Origin: Symbiodinium natans
Taxonomy: Eukaryota > Sar > Dinophyceae > Suessiales > Symbiodiniaceae
DNA length: 64,000 bases
Assembly: GCA_905221605.1 (NCBI GenBank)
Contig: CAJNDS010001779.1
Location: 186,001 to 250,000 of the forward strand
Direction: 5' to 3'
Under the pieces are notes generated by a model that was given only the letters and a program-made list of their open reading frames with translations, ran no database searches and was not told where the DNA came from. The position numbers and the translations under genes were made by a program. Shown here one piece after another: positions 32,805-44,255 of the stretch. Each line of letters starts with the position of its first letter. Position 1 is the first letter of the stretch.

Positions 32805-33279
32805 TGAATCCCGAAACAGGCTCGAAGGGGTCTTGCAGGTGCTCAAAGAATATGTGACCGCTGCGCACCATGGTCAGCTCTTCACTTTCCGAAGCCCAAA
32901 CCCCTCAACCCTAAGCCTGCTCAGTCCCACCTTGGCGTTTCTTGTCTTGCTTCCTAAAAAACTAGGCCCTTAGGGGTCTAGAAGTGGGCCACGTAAGCGG
33001 CTTCGACCTTGCAAAGAGACTGCAATCTTCGACTCCATTTCCGAACTCCTGAGATGCCAACAAGCCTCATCTTCCCTATAAAGAACCCTGAACCCTAAAC
33101 CCTAAACCCTATAAACCCTACCCCATTCTGAAGCCGACAGCCCTCTCTGCTCCCAGACCCTCTAGGTTTTGGACTGTCGGGCCTTGTCAACCCTGAACCC
33201 AAAACTTGCTGGTTCTGAGCGGGAATGGGGATATGAGGCACCCTCTATGCCCCTGTATTACCCTAAACCCTAAACACTA

Positions 33280-33360
33280 ACTTCCCTAAACCCTAAACCC
33301 TAAACCCTAAACCCTAAACCCTAAACCCTAAACCCTAAACCCTAAACCCTAAACCTAAAC
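33280..33360 (-). repeat. CCCTAAA array abutting a candidate exon
   Basis: About eleven units; the last is CCTAAAC. Confidence 0.93.
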
Positions 33361-33412
33361 CCATTCCACGCGGCCTGGAGCTGCAGCCGGGAGATCAGCC
33401 TCGTCGAGGCCT
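33361..33412 (-). CDS. Possible short exon with telomeric donor
   Basis: Sense CACTGGAG|AGGCCTC at the 5' side and GGAATGG|GTTTAGG at the 3' side. The open frame gives ASTRLISRLQLQAAWN. Too short to identify. Confidence 0.3.
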
Positions 33413-33439
33413 CTCCAGTGCCCGAGGGAAGCCGGCAGG

Positions 33440-33780
33440 GATTGGGGGTTTGGGGTTTGGGGTTTAGGGTTGAGGGTTTAGGGCTACCCCCACAAGGGGT
33501 TGGGGGTTTAGGGTTTAGGGTTTAGGGTTTAGGGTTTAGGGCTACCCCCAACAAGGGGTTTGGGGTTTGGGGTTTAGGGTTTAGGGCTACCCCCAACAAG
33601 TGGTTTGGGGTTTAGGGCTTAGGGCTACCCCCAACAAGGGCTTGGGGTTTGGGGGTTTAGGGTTTAGGGCTACCCCCAACAAGGGTTTGGGGTTTGGGGT
33701 TTGGGGTTTGGGGTTTGGGGTTTGGGGTTTGGGGTTTGGGGTTTGGGGTTTGGGGTTTGGGGTTTGGGGTTTGGGTTTTT
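33440..33780 (+). repeat. TTTGGGG variant array with repeated GGGCTACCCCCAACAAG segments
   Basis: Four or five copies of a ~60-bp higher-order unit (telomeric words plus GGGCTACCCCCAACAAGGG), then about fourteen pure TTTGGGG units at 33684-33775. A single-base variant has been homogenised. Confidence 0.92.
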
Positions 33781-34429
33781 TTTGGTGTCCCGGCAACAGA
33801 TGGCACTTTTTTAGAAGCTCCAAACAGGGCACATCTAAATTTGGCGTCCTCCCAATTTGTGGTCGTTGGTTCAGTACACGGAGCTCAATACCCTCAATTC
33901 CTTAACGAAGGAATATGGCTTAAACAATAAAACCTATTAAGAGCCGACTATAAGGGACATTGGAAGCCATCGCCCTTGCCACCCCAAACCGCCCAACCAT
34001 CGTCTGAGCTCACATAGGGTTTAGGGTTTAGGCTTTACGGTTTAGGGATAATCTTCATATCCCTCAACCCTGAACCCCAAGCCCTCAACCCTGACGCCCA
34101 TTATGCACCCCCTTGGCCTTAAACCCTGTAAACCCTACAAACCTCATAAACCATACAAACCCCACAAACTCTACAAACCCTAAAAACCATAAACCCTATA
34201 AACTCTATAAACCCCAAAGACCCTAAGAACCCCACGAACCCTGCAAACGCAACGAGCCCAACAAACCCTACAAACCCTACAAGGCCTATGAACCCTGCAA
34301 ACCTTGAAAACCCTAGAAACCCCTAACCCCTGAACCCATAACCCTCTACACCCTAAACCCTCTATACCCTAAACCCTAAACCCTAAACCCTAAACCCTAA
34401 ACCCCTGAGCCCTGAAGCCCCTTAGCCAC

Positions 34430-34476
34430 GAAGCTGCACCTTGAGGTTCTGGAAGCAAACTTTGGCCAGGGGCCCT
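34430..34476 (-). CDS. Possible short exon
   Basis: Sense ACGCTCAG|AGGGCC at the 5' side and CAGCTTC|GTGGCT at the 3' side. The peptide GPLAKVCFQNLKVQL resembles an LRR strand (LKVQL) but is too short to be certain. Confidence 0.3.
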
Positions 34477-34521
34477 CTGAGCGTCCCAGAAGCCGCGCCG
34501 GTGCGGCCCTCGGCCTCCGAA

Positions 34522-34852
34522 GGGGGGTTTAGGGGTTTAGGGTTTAGGGTTTAGGGTTTAGGGCTAGGGTTTAGGGCTAGGGTTTAGGGTTAGGGGCTCA
34601 AGGCTTAGGCTTGAGGTGGTAGGGCTGAGGCTTGAGGTGTTCATTGGGACATAAGCTTGGGGCTCTAGACCCAGGGTTTAAGGGTTTAGGGGTTTAGGGG
34701 TTTAGGGGTTTAGGGGTTTAGGGGCTTAGGGGTTTAGGGTTTAGGGTTAGGGGTTTAGGGGTTTAGGGGTTTAGGGGTTTAGGGGTTTAGGGGTTTAGGG
34801 GTTTAGGGGTTTAGGGTTTAGGGTTTAGGGTTTAGAGTTTAGGGTTTAGGGA
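34522..34852 (+). repeat. TTTAGGG and homogenised 8-mer TTTAGGGG arrays
   Basis: Heptamers and TTAGGGC variants to 34600, a short unique spacer, then about sixteen octamers (34678-34810) and a return to heptamers. Confidence 0.93.
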
Positions 34853-35193
34853 CACCCGGTACAAGATCACAAAAGCACGATTCCTTGTTTTGGGAACATC
34901 AAATGAGACTCCAATTTGCCTTAAGTGTTTTGAGTAGTTTCAAGCTGTTTCTGTCTGATTCTGACAGCAACAAAAACGAGCAACATGAAAGTTGAAGTGC
35001 TATGACGAACGTTGGTAGTGGCAATCACTCTAAACCTGCGAGACATAATTATGCCTGTACTCTATAACCCTAGACCCGAAACCCTACACGGTGCTGGGGG
35101 GGGTGAGTTCCTCCTGCTCGCATCAGGAGGTGTGGTGAAGGGGGTATTCAAGGATCTTTCATCACTCTAGGGCCTCTAGGGTCATAACTCTAC

Positions 35194-35279
35194 GGCCTCC
35201 AAGCGATAAGCATGAAGGCCTGTTGCAGGAGCTGCTGCAGGGCGTAGTGGAGAATGCTCTTCTCGGAAGCGACATGCTC
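35194..35279 (-). CDS. Candidate exon, unknown protein
   Basis: 86 nt. Sense CACCACAG|GAGCATG at the 5' side and GAGGCC|GTAGAG at the 3' side. The peptide EHVASEKSILHYALQQLLQQ, then AFMLIA, looks like an amphipathic helix. Family unknown. Confidence 0.4.
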
Positions 35280-36232
35280 CTGTGGTGAGGGGGCAAGAAT
35301 CAAGCACCACCTTGACCGGAGTTGCAAGAAATTCCCTTAGGTTTCAAACAAAACCAAAAAGCAAATACTTCCTGCGCGTTCCCAGCCTATGATTGCAGCC
35401 GAACGAACATTGTGCCCTGTGCAACTCCAAACCTCAAGCCCTGAATCTACAGCAGCTGCTTTGAGGATGCGCGTTGGAGTTTTTCTGGGCCCCAAACCCC
35501 AAGCCCGAAATGAGGCGTCGCGGGTCACAACTTTGGGTTTTTGGGTCGTTTTGGTCTCGTCACACCTGTCCTTGTCGGTGTTGTCCTTGCAGAATTTGCC
35601 TCACCACGCCAAAACTTTGAATTAAAGCCTGCACCCTAAACCCTTAACTTCTTAAACCTTCTGAACTTTACACCCTGAACTTCCTGAACCTCCTGAACTT
35701 TACAAACTCCCTACACCTAACCCCCCCCCCCCCAAAAAAAAAAAAAAAGAACGAAGCAAAACGCGGCGCCGCACAAGCTGGGTGTAGGGCCGAGGATGCT
35801 GGCCATCAAGGGTGTGGAGCGTACCTGGCAGGTCCGCTGCACGTAGTTGTTGAGTGCATAAGCCCCCCCAAAAAAGTGTACACTTCGTAGCCCAAAAAGG
35901 TGTCTACTGTGCTCACTCAGCTACTAAGTGTAGGGTTTGGGGGCTTAGGCGTTTGCGGCAGGGCTTGAGGCTTACGAAGCAGGATTCGGGATGTAGGGTT
36001 TGTGGTTTGGGTGGCTTCGGTGTAGGAGTTCAGGTGGAGGGAGGTACTTACTTCTCCAGTAACCAAGGGGGAAAAACGGTTAAACTTCATTATTCCTACA
36101 GAATGAGGAAACCCAAAAAGTTTGAAAGTTCAAACTCTTGGCGAAAAAACCCAGCAACAAACTTGCGAGGCTGCTGTGTAGCTTCGATTTTCGAGGCTTT
36201 GGAGGATTGAGGATTCTCTTCGTACCTGTTGT

Positions 36233-36331
36233 ATCCCTAAACCCTAAACCATAAACCCTAAACCCTAAACCCTCAACCCTAAACCCTAAACCCTAAACCC
36301 TAAACCCTAAACCCTAAACCCTAAACCCTAT
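36233..36331 (-). repeat. CCCTAAA array
   Basis: About thirteen units with CCATAAA and CCCTCAA variants. Confidence 0.9.
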
Positions 36332-37796
36332 CCCTAACAAAGGACGTTCATGTTACCCTAAGGTTCCAGGGACCCTCCTACAGAGGACTGGTACCTTCTA
36401 CAAAGCGTTCCGGGGTCTGATATAGGGTAGGGCCTAGGAAACCAGAAAGCCCTGAATCCTAAACCCTCCCAAAAACGCTGAGCCATCTTTACCATACTAC
36501 CACATGCCGTGCGAATCCTGGGTCAAGCCCACATTGCCATATGGGGGTTTACCAAAGAAGGGACTCCTACTATAGTCCCCCAAATAGTAGGGTTCAGAAT
36601 AAGGCCCCCAGATAAGGTACCCCCCCACTGTGACAAAGCTCAGCCACCCCCCCCAAGCAAAGCCCTCCTTAGCTAAGGCTTCACCGAGGAGCCGAGGGGG
36701 CAAGCGTCTGGAGCGCCTCTGCCGGCACCCCAGAAATCCTGAAAGTTTCCGAGGTTAGGGTTTAGGGTTTAGGGTTTAGGGTTTAGGGTTTAGGACTATA
36801 GAGTTTACGATCTGAGGCGTACCTTACTGGGGTCGGAATCCTACTATTTGGGCTCAATATTCTGGGTCCCTCATTTTCGTAAACCCCTGCCTTTCTTTGC
36901 AGGCAAGTGTTGAGGGTCGAGGGTGAAGGGCTTATAAGTTGTGGGTCTACGGTTCCGTTTTTCTCTGTGAATTCCTTTGCGCTTCTGCTCGGGTGTTTTG
37001 AAGGTATGTAAAGCGCACGGGAAGTTTTTACACGCGAGATCATTCGAGTACTCTGTAGACTAGAAGTATACAAAGCATCTCCAACAGAACCGCAGAGCCA
37101 ACACGGAAGGCTGATAAGCTATCCCCTGATTCACCCTAAGCCCGCAACCCTTAACCCTTGCCCCTTAACCCTTGACCCTAAACCCTAAACCGTAAACCCT
37201 AAACCCTAAACTCCAAATCGTTAACTTGACACCCTAGAGCCCTCAGCTCTACACCGTCAAGCCCCGAACCCCAAGCGCTACATCCCAAGAGTATCTGTGA
37301 GCTTCCAGCTTACAACTTATCAGGTTTAGGGTTTAGGGTTTAGGGTTTAGGGTTTAGGGTTTAGGGTTCAGGGTTTCGGGTTTAGCTCTACGTAGGTTAG
37401 AATGGGGGGTAAGAAGCACTACACCCCCCCCCCCCCCAAGAATGTACAAAGTGCCCCCAAAGCTATAGTCCTTGCATCCAATACTGCTTTTACATGCTTA
37501 CAGGCCCCCTGAACCCTAAGCCATAAATCCGCAAGAGTACTAGAATGGGCCACCATGTCTCAGTTCGAGGCCCTAAACCATAAATCTAAACTGCTGCTCC
37601 TGCTTGAACCAAAGGCCCAATTTTTCTAGGGCTGAGAGACTCGAATCCCTAAGCCTTAAACCCTCAACCCAAAGAAAACCAACAACAACCTCCCGAGGCC
37701 TATAACTCCAAACCCTAAACCCTAAACACTCGAAACCCCAAACCCTAAATCCTGAATCCTGTCTGAACCATATTGAGCTACCAAGAGCCCCCCAAA

Positions 37797-37896
37797 ACTA
37801 TACTCCCCATAGAACCTTAATACAAATAATATTGTTAATATCCTCTTGGGTTTTGTATAAACAAAAGTAAAAAATAATTCCCAAGGGGGGATATAG
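37797..37896 (+). repeat. Dispersed ~100-bp repeat, copy 1
   Basis: Starts CTATACTCCCC, contains AGAACCTTAATA and ATATCCTCTTGGGTTTTGTA, then AACAAAA, and ends AATTCCCAAGGGGGGATATAG. Further copies lie at 51881-51976 and 52261-52364. Confidence 0.8.
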
Positions 37897-38318
37897 AAAA
37901 GAGAGCCTGCTTGCACTTTGCACGCTGAGCTCCAGGATGCTAAAGGACGAGAAGCCCAACCTCACAAAATGCTCACTGTTAGGGCTTAGGGTTTAGGGAG
38001 TTTAGGGTTTAGGGTTTAGGGTTTCGGGTTTAGAGTTCTAGGGTTCTAGGGTTGAGGGACTTTAGGGTTTCAGGTTTAGGGGGTGCGGGGTTTAGGGCTG
38101 AGGGACTTGGGGTTTAGGGGCTTAGTGTTTTGGTGGACCTCTGGCCCCTGAGAGGTTCGTTCAACCCACAAAAAAAGGGGCCAAACACGTGGGGTTTAGG
38201 GTTACGTGTTTAGGCTAGCAAAATCCACAGTCCCCCAACACGAGACGTTCAGCCCTACACGCCCAAATCCCGAGCAGCGTGTTTCAGAGTCCTTGGCCCC
38301 CCTAGTCCCTAAACCCTA

Positions 38319-38437
38319 CAGGGTGGGGCCCCCTTACTATACTAACTGTAGTTAAGGGACTTATAACCTAACTTAGGGTCCTTATAACCCAATTTAGGCC
38401 CTTATAACTCTACTTATAACTAGGAGGCCCCACCCTG
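38319..38437. repeat. 120-bp MITE, copy 1, TA target duplication
   Basis: Begins CAGGGTGGGGCCCCC and ends GGGGCCCCACCCTG-like (one G is A here), with TA on both sides (38317-38318 and 38438-38439). The interior contains TAACTGTAGTTAAGGGACTT and several ATAACCC/TTATAAC words. It is non-coding. It sits in a decayed CCCTAAA context. Confidence 0.85.
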
Positions 38438-38596
38438 TACACCCGAAACCCACAGCATCCTGCAACATGCCCCGACACTGTTCAAGACTCTCAGCCCCCC
38501 CCCCCCCCCCCCCGGCCGCACCCTAAGACCGTCCAACCTTTGACCATAGACCTTCCCCTCCCAACGGGAAGCGTTTTGAATTCATGGGGGGATCGC

Positions 38597-38643
38597 CTGT
38601 AGCGAAGCTCCGCATGTAGGCTCATGTCTGCGATCTTCTTCAC
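38597..38643 (-). CDS. Possible exon, possible GC donor
   Basis: Sense CCTGTGAG|GTGAAG at the 5' side and GCTACAG|GCGATC at the 3' side. The peptide VKKIADMSLHAELRY is protein-like. A similar segment, GTGAAGCAGATCAGTGAATC, lies just to the right (about 38721-38749), so a small exon may be duplicated. GC donors are known in dinoflagellates. Confidence 0.35.
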
Positions 38644-39091
38644 CTCACAGGGCTTGGGGTGCTTGGGGGTTTAGGGTTTAGGGTTTAGGGTTTAGGGTTT
38701 AGGGTCTTTCGGGTCTGAGCCCCGATTCACTGATCTGCTTCACCTCACTTGGGGTCAATTGCCATATTGGCTCGCCTCTTCGCATCCTGGTCTGCCCTTA
38801 ATTTCCCAACTCACTTGCTGGCGGTGTTTAGGTATAGGGTTGGCATAAGCTTGTAGTTTCAACGGTCCAAGAACTGAGTCAAACAGCACGTCCCTAAACC
38901 TTACAGCCTGCCCGCATCAGCCTTTTGGGGTTTATGGTTTAGTGACACCTGGTTCGTGTGAGGACCTCACAAGATACTTCCCAAGCTCCAGCGATCCCCA
39001 ACGTGTTTGCTCATCCTCGGTTTGTGGGGTTTAGGGTGTAGGGCTTAGGACTCTAGGGATTTGGGCTAAGGGTTCAGGGTTCAGGGTGTGT

Positions 39092-39317
39092 TGTCTAAAC
39101 CCTAAACCCTAAACCCTAAACCCTAAACCCTAAACCCTAAACCCTAAACCCTAAACCCTAAACCCTAAACCCTAAACCCTAAACCCTAAACCCTAAACAA
39201 TAAACCCTAAACCCTAAACCCTAAACCCTAAACCCTAAACCCTAAACCCTAAACCCTAAACCCTAAACCCTAAACCCTAAACCCTAAACCCTAAACCCTA
39301 AACCCTAAACCCTAAAC
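39092..39317 (-). repeat. Longest CCCTAAA array in the window
   Basis: About 32 units with a single AACAATAAACCC defect near 39198. It abuts candidate exon 39318-39385. Confidence 0.97.
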
Positions 39318-39385
39318 AAAAAAGGCGATCCCGGGAACCGGGGAGTTGCCCGCGTGCGCAGTCGAGAGCTTGACCACCGTGTAGC
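39318..39385 (-). CDS. Candidate exon with telomeric donor
   Basis: 68 nt: 2 nt plus 22 codons. Sense AAGCTCAG|GCTACACGG at the 5' side and CCTTTTTT|GTTTAGGG at the 3' side. The peptide is YTVVKLSTAHAGNSPVPGIA. Family unknown. The array on its 3' side is the longest in the window. Confidence 0.45.
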
Positions 39386-39411
39386 CTGAGCTTCATTCAT
39401 GAGCGGGCTTT

Positions 39412-39485
39412 AGGGTTTAGGGTTTAGGGTTTAGGGTTTAGGGTTTAGGGTTTAGGGTTTAGGGCCTTAGGGTTTAGGGTTTAGG
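39412..39485 (+). repeat. TTTAGGG array
   Basis: About ten units on the other side of the candidate exon at 39318-39385, inverted relative to the array at 39092-39317. Confidence 0.95.
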
Positions 39486-39590
39486 GGTCTTTTGCGGGTG
39501 AATTGGGTGTATTGGGCTTTCGGGGTTTATTGGGTGTATGGGGTTATCCGCGGTTAGGCTTGGTTTGTTGGGTTTATCGGTTTGTTCGGT

Positions 39591-39960
39591 TCGGGGGGGG
39601 GGGGGGGGGGGGGGCGGGGGGGGCGGGGGGGGCGGGGGGGGCGGGGGGGGCGGGGGGGGGCGGGGGGGGGCGGGGGGGGGGGGGGGGTGAGGGGGGGCTG
39701 GGGGGGGCCGGGGGGGGCCGGGGGGGGCGGGGGGGGCAGGGGGGGCGGGGGGGCGGGGGGGGCGGGGGGGGCGGGGGGGGCCGGGGGGGGGGGGGGCGGG
39801 GGGGGGGGGTGGGGGGAGGGGGCGGGGGGGGGGGGGGCGGGGGGGGGTGGGGGGGGGCGGGGGGGGGCGGCGGCGGGGGCGGGGGGCATTGAGTTGGGTT
39901 TATTAATTATTCTTCTTTTTCTGTGGGCGGGCGGGTGGGGGGGGGGCGGGGCCGGGGGTT
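39591..39960. repeat. Extreme poly-G / GC tract
   Basis: About 300 bp of G-runs of 6-22 bases interrupted by single C or T. The plus strand could form many G-quadruplexes. The long Gly/Ala/Arg-rich and Pro-rich frames here are low-complexity artefacts. Confidence 0.97.
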
Positions 39961-40239
39961 TATGGGCTTGATCAATGTGTTTTTTTGGGCTTGGGTTGTT
40001 ATGTCTTTTTTTGGGGGTAATTTCAGGGCTGCTGGGGTCTGCAACGCAGGGTTTGGTTCAGGTGGCCAGGCATAGGATCCCATTGAATTCGAGGTGGTCG
40101 ATGATGAAACTGGTTGTGGCTTCGATTCATCAAAGTACGGTGTCTTACCTTTGCTCGAGCTTCTTAGGGTAGCTTTCGGTACAAAGCTATCGATACCTCT
40201 CGACGCACTGTACGAAGTCAGATGGTACCTCATGACTCT

Positions 40240-40550
40240 GACGCCTGAGCCCTGTTGATGCGATCCTTCAGCGTACCGACATGTCTTACAAAACAGTGTA
40301 GTAGAAGAAAGGCGGGGATGAACACCTCTCCACAAACGATCGCCCAACGATGCAGCTCCAAGGCTCTTACCCTGAGCCACGTTGCGCGAGAGCCCCGGAG
40401 ACCGAAAAAACAGGGGCGCCACAGGCTAGCGACTGGTCCCTCTTTTTTGGGATTCCTACGATATAGTATATAAAGGGACTTCCCACGACAGGGACCAGAA
40501 TCGACCGACAGAACCTTCCAAGCAAAGGCAAGCTTAGAAGGCACAGGGAA
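40240..40550 (-). other. Open minus-strand stretch, undefined
   Basis: An open frame with CRGKSLYILYRRNPKKEGPV and LELHRWAIVCGEVFIPAFLL on the minus strand, and a possible donor at AACGTGGCTCAGG|GTAAGA (about 40370). I cannot define exon ends or a family. Confidence 0.25.
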
Positions 40551-40899
40551 CGCACGCAGCAGAGATATTAAGTACTCTTAGGGTTAGGACTTGCCGGGTC
40601 AGGGGGCTTGAAGATATTGAAGGGGGGAGGGGGGGGGACTGTAGAATGGTTTAGGGTTTAGGGTTTAGGGTTTAGGGTTTAGGGTTTAGGGTTTAGGGTT
40701 TAGGGTTTAGGGTTTAGGGTCAAAGCTCCCCTTTGCAACTTTGGAGCAATGCAGGGGCAGAAGGTGGAAGGTCTTCCCCTCCAGAGAGATGTTGCCGATC
40801 GCGCCTGCGGGGATTAAACGCCTCACCCCTAAACCCTTACCCTACAATCGGATTTGGATCTCCCCCGCAAGTCGGCAAGATGAGGCCCTTCTGGGTTTA

Positions 40900-41042
40900 G
40901 ACTTTAGGGATTATTATATTATTACATCATTATATTGTTATAATAATACATTATTATTTTATTATATTATTGTATTATTATATTATTATGTTATTATGTT
41001 TTTTTTTTTAATGTTTTTATGTTATTATACTATTATATTTAG
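40900..41042. repeat. AT-rich ATTATTATATT tract
   Basis: About 140 bp of irregular TTATTATAT repeats, very different from the surrounding GC content. Probably a decayed microsatellite. Confidence 0.8.
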
Positions 41043-41345
41043 GGTCTAGGGTTTAGGAGCTCGAAGCCTTCAGTATCAGGTTGCACTGACAGTTCGGCCA
41101 GCTTCCGGAGCCGTCGACCCACTGCTCTCGGAAGGTAGCCCCCAAGAAAGGTTTAGGGTTTAGGTTTAGGGTTTAAGGTTTAGGGTTTAAGGTTTAGGGT
41201 TTAGGGTTTAGGGTTTAGCTCTTTTCACCAGACTCCAAGAAACAAAACACCAGCAAGCTGTCCAGTAGCCTCGGAACAAAGTGGCACCCTCAAGCCTAGA
41301 CTTAATCTCTCAGAGAAGGGAATAAGGATGCCGCTGGGCATCCTA

Positions 41346-41465
41346 CAGGGTGGGGCCCCCTTACTATACTAACTGTAGTTAAGGGACTTATAACCTAACT
41401 TAGGGTCCTTATAACCCAATTTAGTGCCCTTATAACTCTACTTATAACTAGGGGGCCCCACCCTG
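41346..41465. repeat. 120-bp MITE, copy 2, TA target duplication
   Basis: Same element as 38319-38437: CAGGGTGGGGCCCCC start, GGGGGCCCCACCCTG end, TA on both sides (41344-41345 and 41466-41467). The 15-bp terminal repeats are perfect inverses. By eye it differs from copy 1 at very few positions, so the spread is recent. Confidence 0.88.
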
Positions 41466-41930
41466 TAGAAGAACAGGGTGTCCCCGAGATGGGAGTTTCT
41501 TGAAGCTCTGTTTTTTGCCCATAACGAAGAGTCCCCTCTACGAGTGCTGCCCCGAAACTCTACTGAACTTTGAACCCTGGCAAGATTATAATTTCAGCTG
41601 TATCTTAGGAATTGAGATATTCAGGAATTGCCAACTATTCCCACGTGTCCCTAAGTAAACGCTGCACCCCCCCCCCCCCCCTTTTTGGCGGAAGGCCCCA
41701 CTTGGGCCCACTGTTCTTGGGAAGGCCTTCAGGCAGCAAGCGGCGCTCTCCATAGATGAAGGCCTGGCCATCGTATCCTTTGAGGAGAGACCTGAGGCTG
41801 CTGTTTAGGGGTTTAGGGTTTAGCCTAAGTCCGCTCGCGGTTCGAGTAAGCTTTGCGCTGAATTCAGTTGAGGCCCCTCCCCCCAACGTAGAGCCTAAGC
41901 CCTAAACCCTCAGCCCATCACATCCGTATT

Positions 41931-42035
41931 TGGTAGCTCTCTGACTTAGGGTCCAATTTTGGGTCCTCTATGTCGTACGGCAGACTTACACAAAGAAGGA
42001 CCCCAAGAGTGTCCCCAATTTAGAGAACTACCTAG
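41931..42035. repeat. Palindromic element (GGTAGTTCTCTAAATT family), copy 2
   Basis: GGTAGCTCTCTGACTTAGGG faces CCCCAATTTAGAGAACTACC. Diverged relative of 32686-32804. Confidence 0.6.
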
Positions 42036-42049
42036 GCTAGCCCTAAATC

Positions 42050-42167
42050 CAGAACCCTAAGCCCTAAGCCCTAAGCCCTAAGCCCTAAACCCTAAACCCT
42101 AAACCCTAAACCCTAAACCCTAAACCCTAAACCCTAAACCCTAAACCCTAAACCCTAAACCCTAAAC
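42050..42167 (-). repeat. CCCTAAG then CCCTAAA array
   Basis: Four CCCTAAG units followed by about twelve CCCTAAA units, abutting a candidate exon. Confidence 0.95.
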
Positions 42168-42236
42168 CAAGGCAAGTCTGAGGTTCGCACACTGCGGTGG
42201 TGGGCTTGCTGGACCGATACTCCTCGAGAGAAAGGC
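42168..42236 (-). CDS. Possible exon with telomeric donor
   Basis: Sense TTGGAAG|CCTTTC at the 5' side and TGCCTTG|GTTTAGGG at the 3' side. One frame gives SLEEYRSSKPTTAVCEPQTC, another gives CANLRLAL. I cannot choose between them. Confidence 0.3.
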
Positions 42237-42237
42237 T

Positions 42238-42316
42238 TCCAAGGGTTTAGGGTTTAGGGTTTAGGGTTTAGGGTTTAGGGTTTAGGGTTTGGGGTTTGGG
42301 GTTTAGGGTTTAGGGG
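42238..42316 (+). repeat. TTTAGGG array
   Basis: About eleven units including TTTGGGG variants, inverted relative to the array at 42050-42167. Confidence 0.93.
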
Positions 42317-43449
42317 TATTTGAGGTTCGGGGCTCCGGTTCTTAGGGTTGAGCTGAGGGTCTGGAGCTTAGGGTTCCTAGGGTTCTTAGGGTTTTGGCAG
42401 GTTTAGGGTTCAGGGATGAGGCTTTCAAGGCTCCCCTTTTTGCTGCTCGCAGCTCGCGAGGGCTTTTTTTGTTGTTCGGTGATTCACGAGTTCTCAAGGG
42501 CTCAGAATACTTGGCGTGTTTGTTTGCTGGCGCTGACAAGGCAGGTTGACAGCAGCTGCCCGAAACGCTACAAAACTTACAAACCCTTAACTCTGCAAAC
42601 CAATAGAAACCCTGAACCCTGTCAACCCTGTGAACCCTCAAAGCCTACAAACCACATAAACCCCAAACACCCAATGAACCCTACAAACCCTGTCAGCCCT
42701 ACAAACTCTGCAAACCCTACAAACCTTACAAACCCTATAAACCCCTGCAAAACCCCTATAAACCCCTATAAACCCTATGGGGCTCCGGCGCAAAGCGCAG
42801 ACACCAAAGCCCGAGCCCAACTAAGACTAGCTCTGCGCAACGGGAAGTCGTGACTTCGGTGCTAGTCTTAGGGCTTAGGGTCCCGTAAAAACCCGTAAAA
42901 ACCCGTAAAAACCCGTAAAAAAACCAAACGACCAAAAACAATTGGCTTGTTGGGGTTCCAGGTAGGGCTTAGGGTCCCGAAAAAGGGGCTTTCATAGGGG
43001 ATAGTTGGTACTGAATTCCCTAACCTTAGGGGCTTCTGTGGTTCCCTTTGTGGTCTTTTGGGGTTTAGGGTTTAGGGTTGAGGGTTTAGGGTTTAGGGTT
43101 TAGGGTTTAATCCCAAAATCCCCACTTTTGATCCTGCAAGCAACCGAACCGCCAGACCCCCGGCTGGCCTACAGCTGCAATGGGCGGGCAATGGAAAACG
43201 CAGTCCAAAGTGGTGTACCCTCGGTTTTCTGATCACGACCCTAAACCCTAGCTCCCATTACGATGGATTCGTCGTCTGGAGAAACTGAACTGCCCCACAG
43301 AAAACCCATTTTTGGAGGTGATTCGAATAAAGCCCCCGATAGGATTCTTAGGTAACCTACAAAGAAGGTAGGTCTTGGGTTCTTAAGGCAGGGTTTACTT
43401 GGGTTCTTAAGGCAGGGGTTTAGGGAAGCAGCAACCTTGAACCCTGAAC

Positions 43450-43515
43450 CCAGGCCTCGTGGAAGAGATTCGCCACAGCCACGATGCGCGCAGGAAACGC
43501 GTCCTTCGGCCATTC
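43450..43515 (-). CDS. Candidate exon, unknown protein
   Basis: 66 nt, exactly 22 codons. Sense GGTTAGAG|GAATGG at the 5' side and GAGGCCTGG|GTTCAGGG at the 3' side. The peptide EWPKDAFPARIVAVANLFHE, then AW, reads as protein. Family unknown. Confidence 0.45.
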
Positions 43516-44255
43516 CTCTAACCTTGGGAGAGGGCTTCGGCCTTAGGGTTCAGGGTTTCGTGGCGAGTGTTTAGGAGGTTTTTTGTTGGCTCAAGGTTCG
43601 TGGCTGGGACGGGTTTGGGATTTAGATCCGGTTAAATGTGAGAAGTTATACTGTTCATATGGCCGCGAATCACGTTACGGCTATGTCGCAGTGTTCCGCC
43701 ACCCTTTCTTACATGCGCATGTCGCACCCAGTTGTTTCACACATGTGTCGCGGGCACATTTTGAAGTCCTCTTTCAGGAGGGGCTTGTCATGCGCAGGGG
43801 GGGGGGGGGGGAAAGAGAAGAACGGCTTCGTCACAAAAGCGTGCCTGGGGCCTGTTACATACCCTGGACTGTTAAGTCGAAGTCGCATATAAGAGTCTCT
43901 GATACGACTCCTGTAAGGGACAGTTGGTTGAAGTGTCTGAAGAACTCCGAAGCCCAGAGCCCTGAACCCTAAAGGCTGTTGTCTTGCAAGAACCTACGAA
44001 ATGCAGGGTTTTTGTGGCCCTCTCAAAGCTTCCGAAAAACCCATCCCGAAACCCATTTGGGTGTCCCCTTAAGCACCGACACCTGCTTATGAGGGAGGTC
44101 CCTAAACCCTAAACCCTAAACCCTAAACCCTAAACCCTAAACCCTCAACCCTCAACCCCAAACCCTCAACCCTCAACCCACCCAAGTCTCCCGAGCATCT
44201 TAAACTCCGAAACCGGAGCCCTGTGACTTGCCATGCTCCGAAGTTGTCCAGTATG

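Noticed and set aside
39503-39971. Gly-rich and Pro-rich frames of more than 100 residues
   Set aside because: Poly-G tract; every frame is open.
41849-41875. U4 snRNA start (AGCTTTGCGC)
   Set aside because: Only ten bases match; the conserved remainder is absent.
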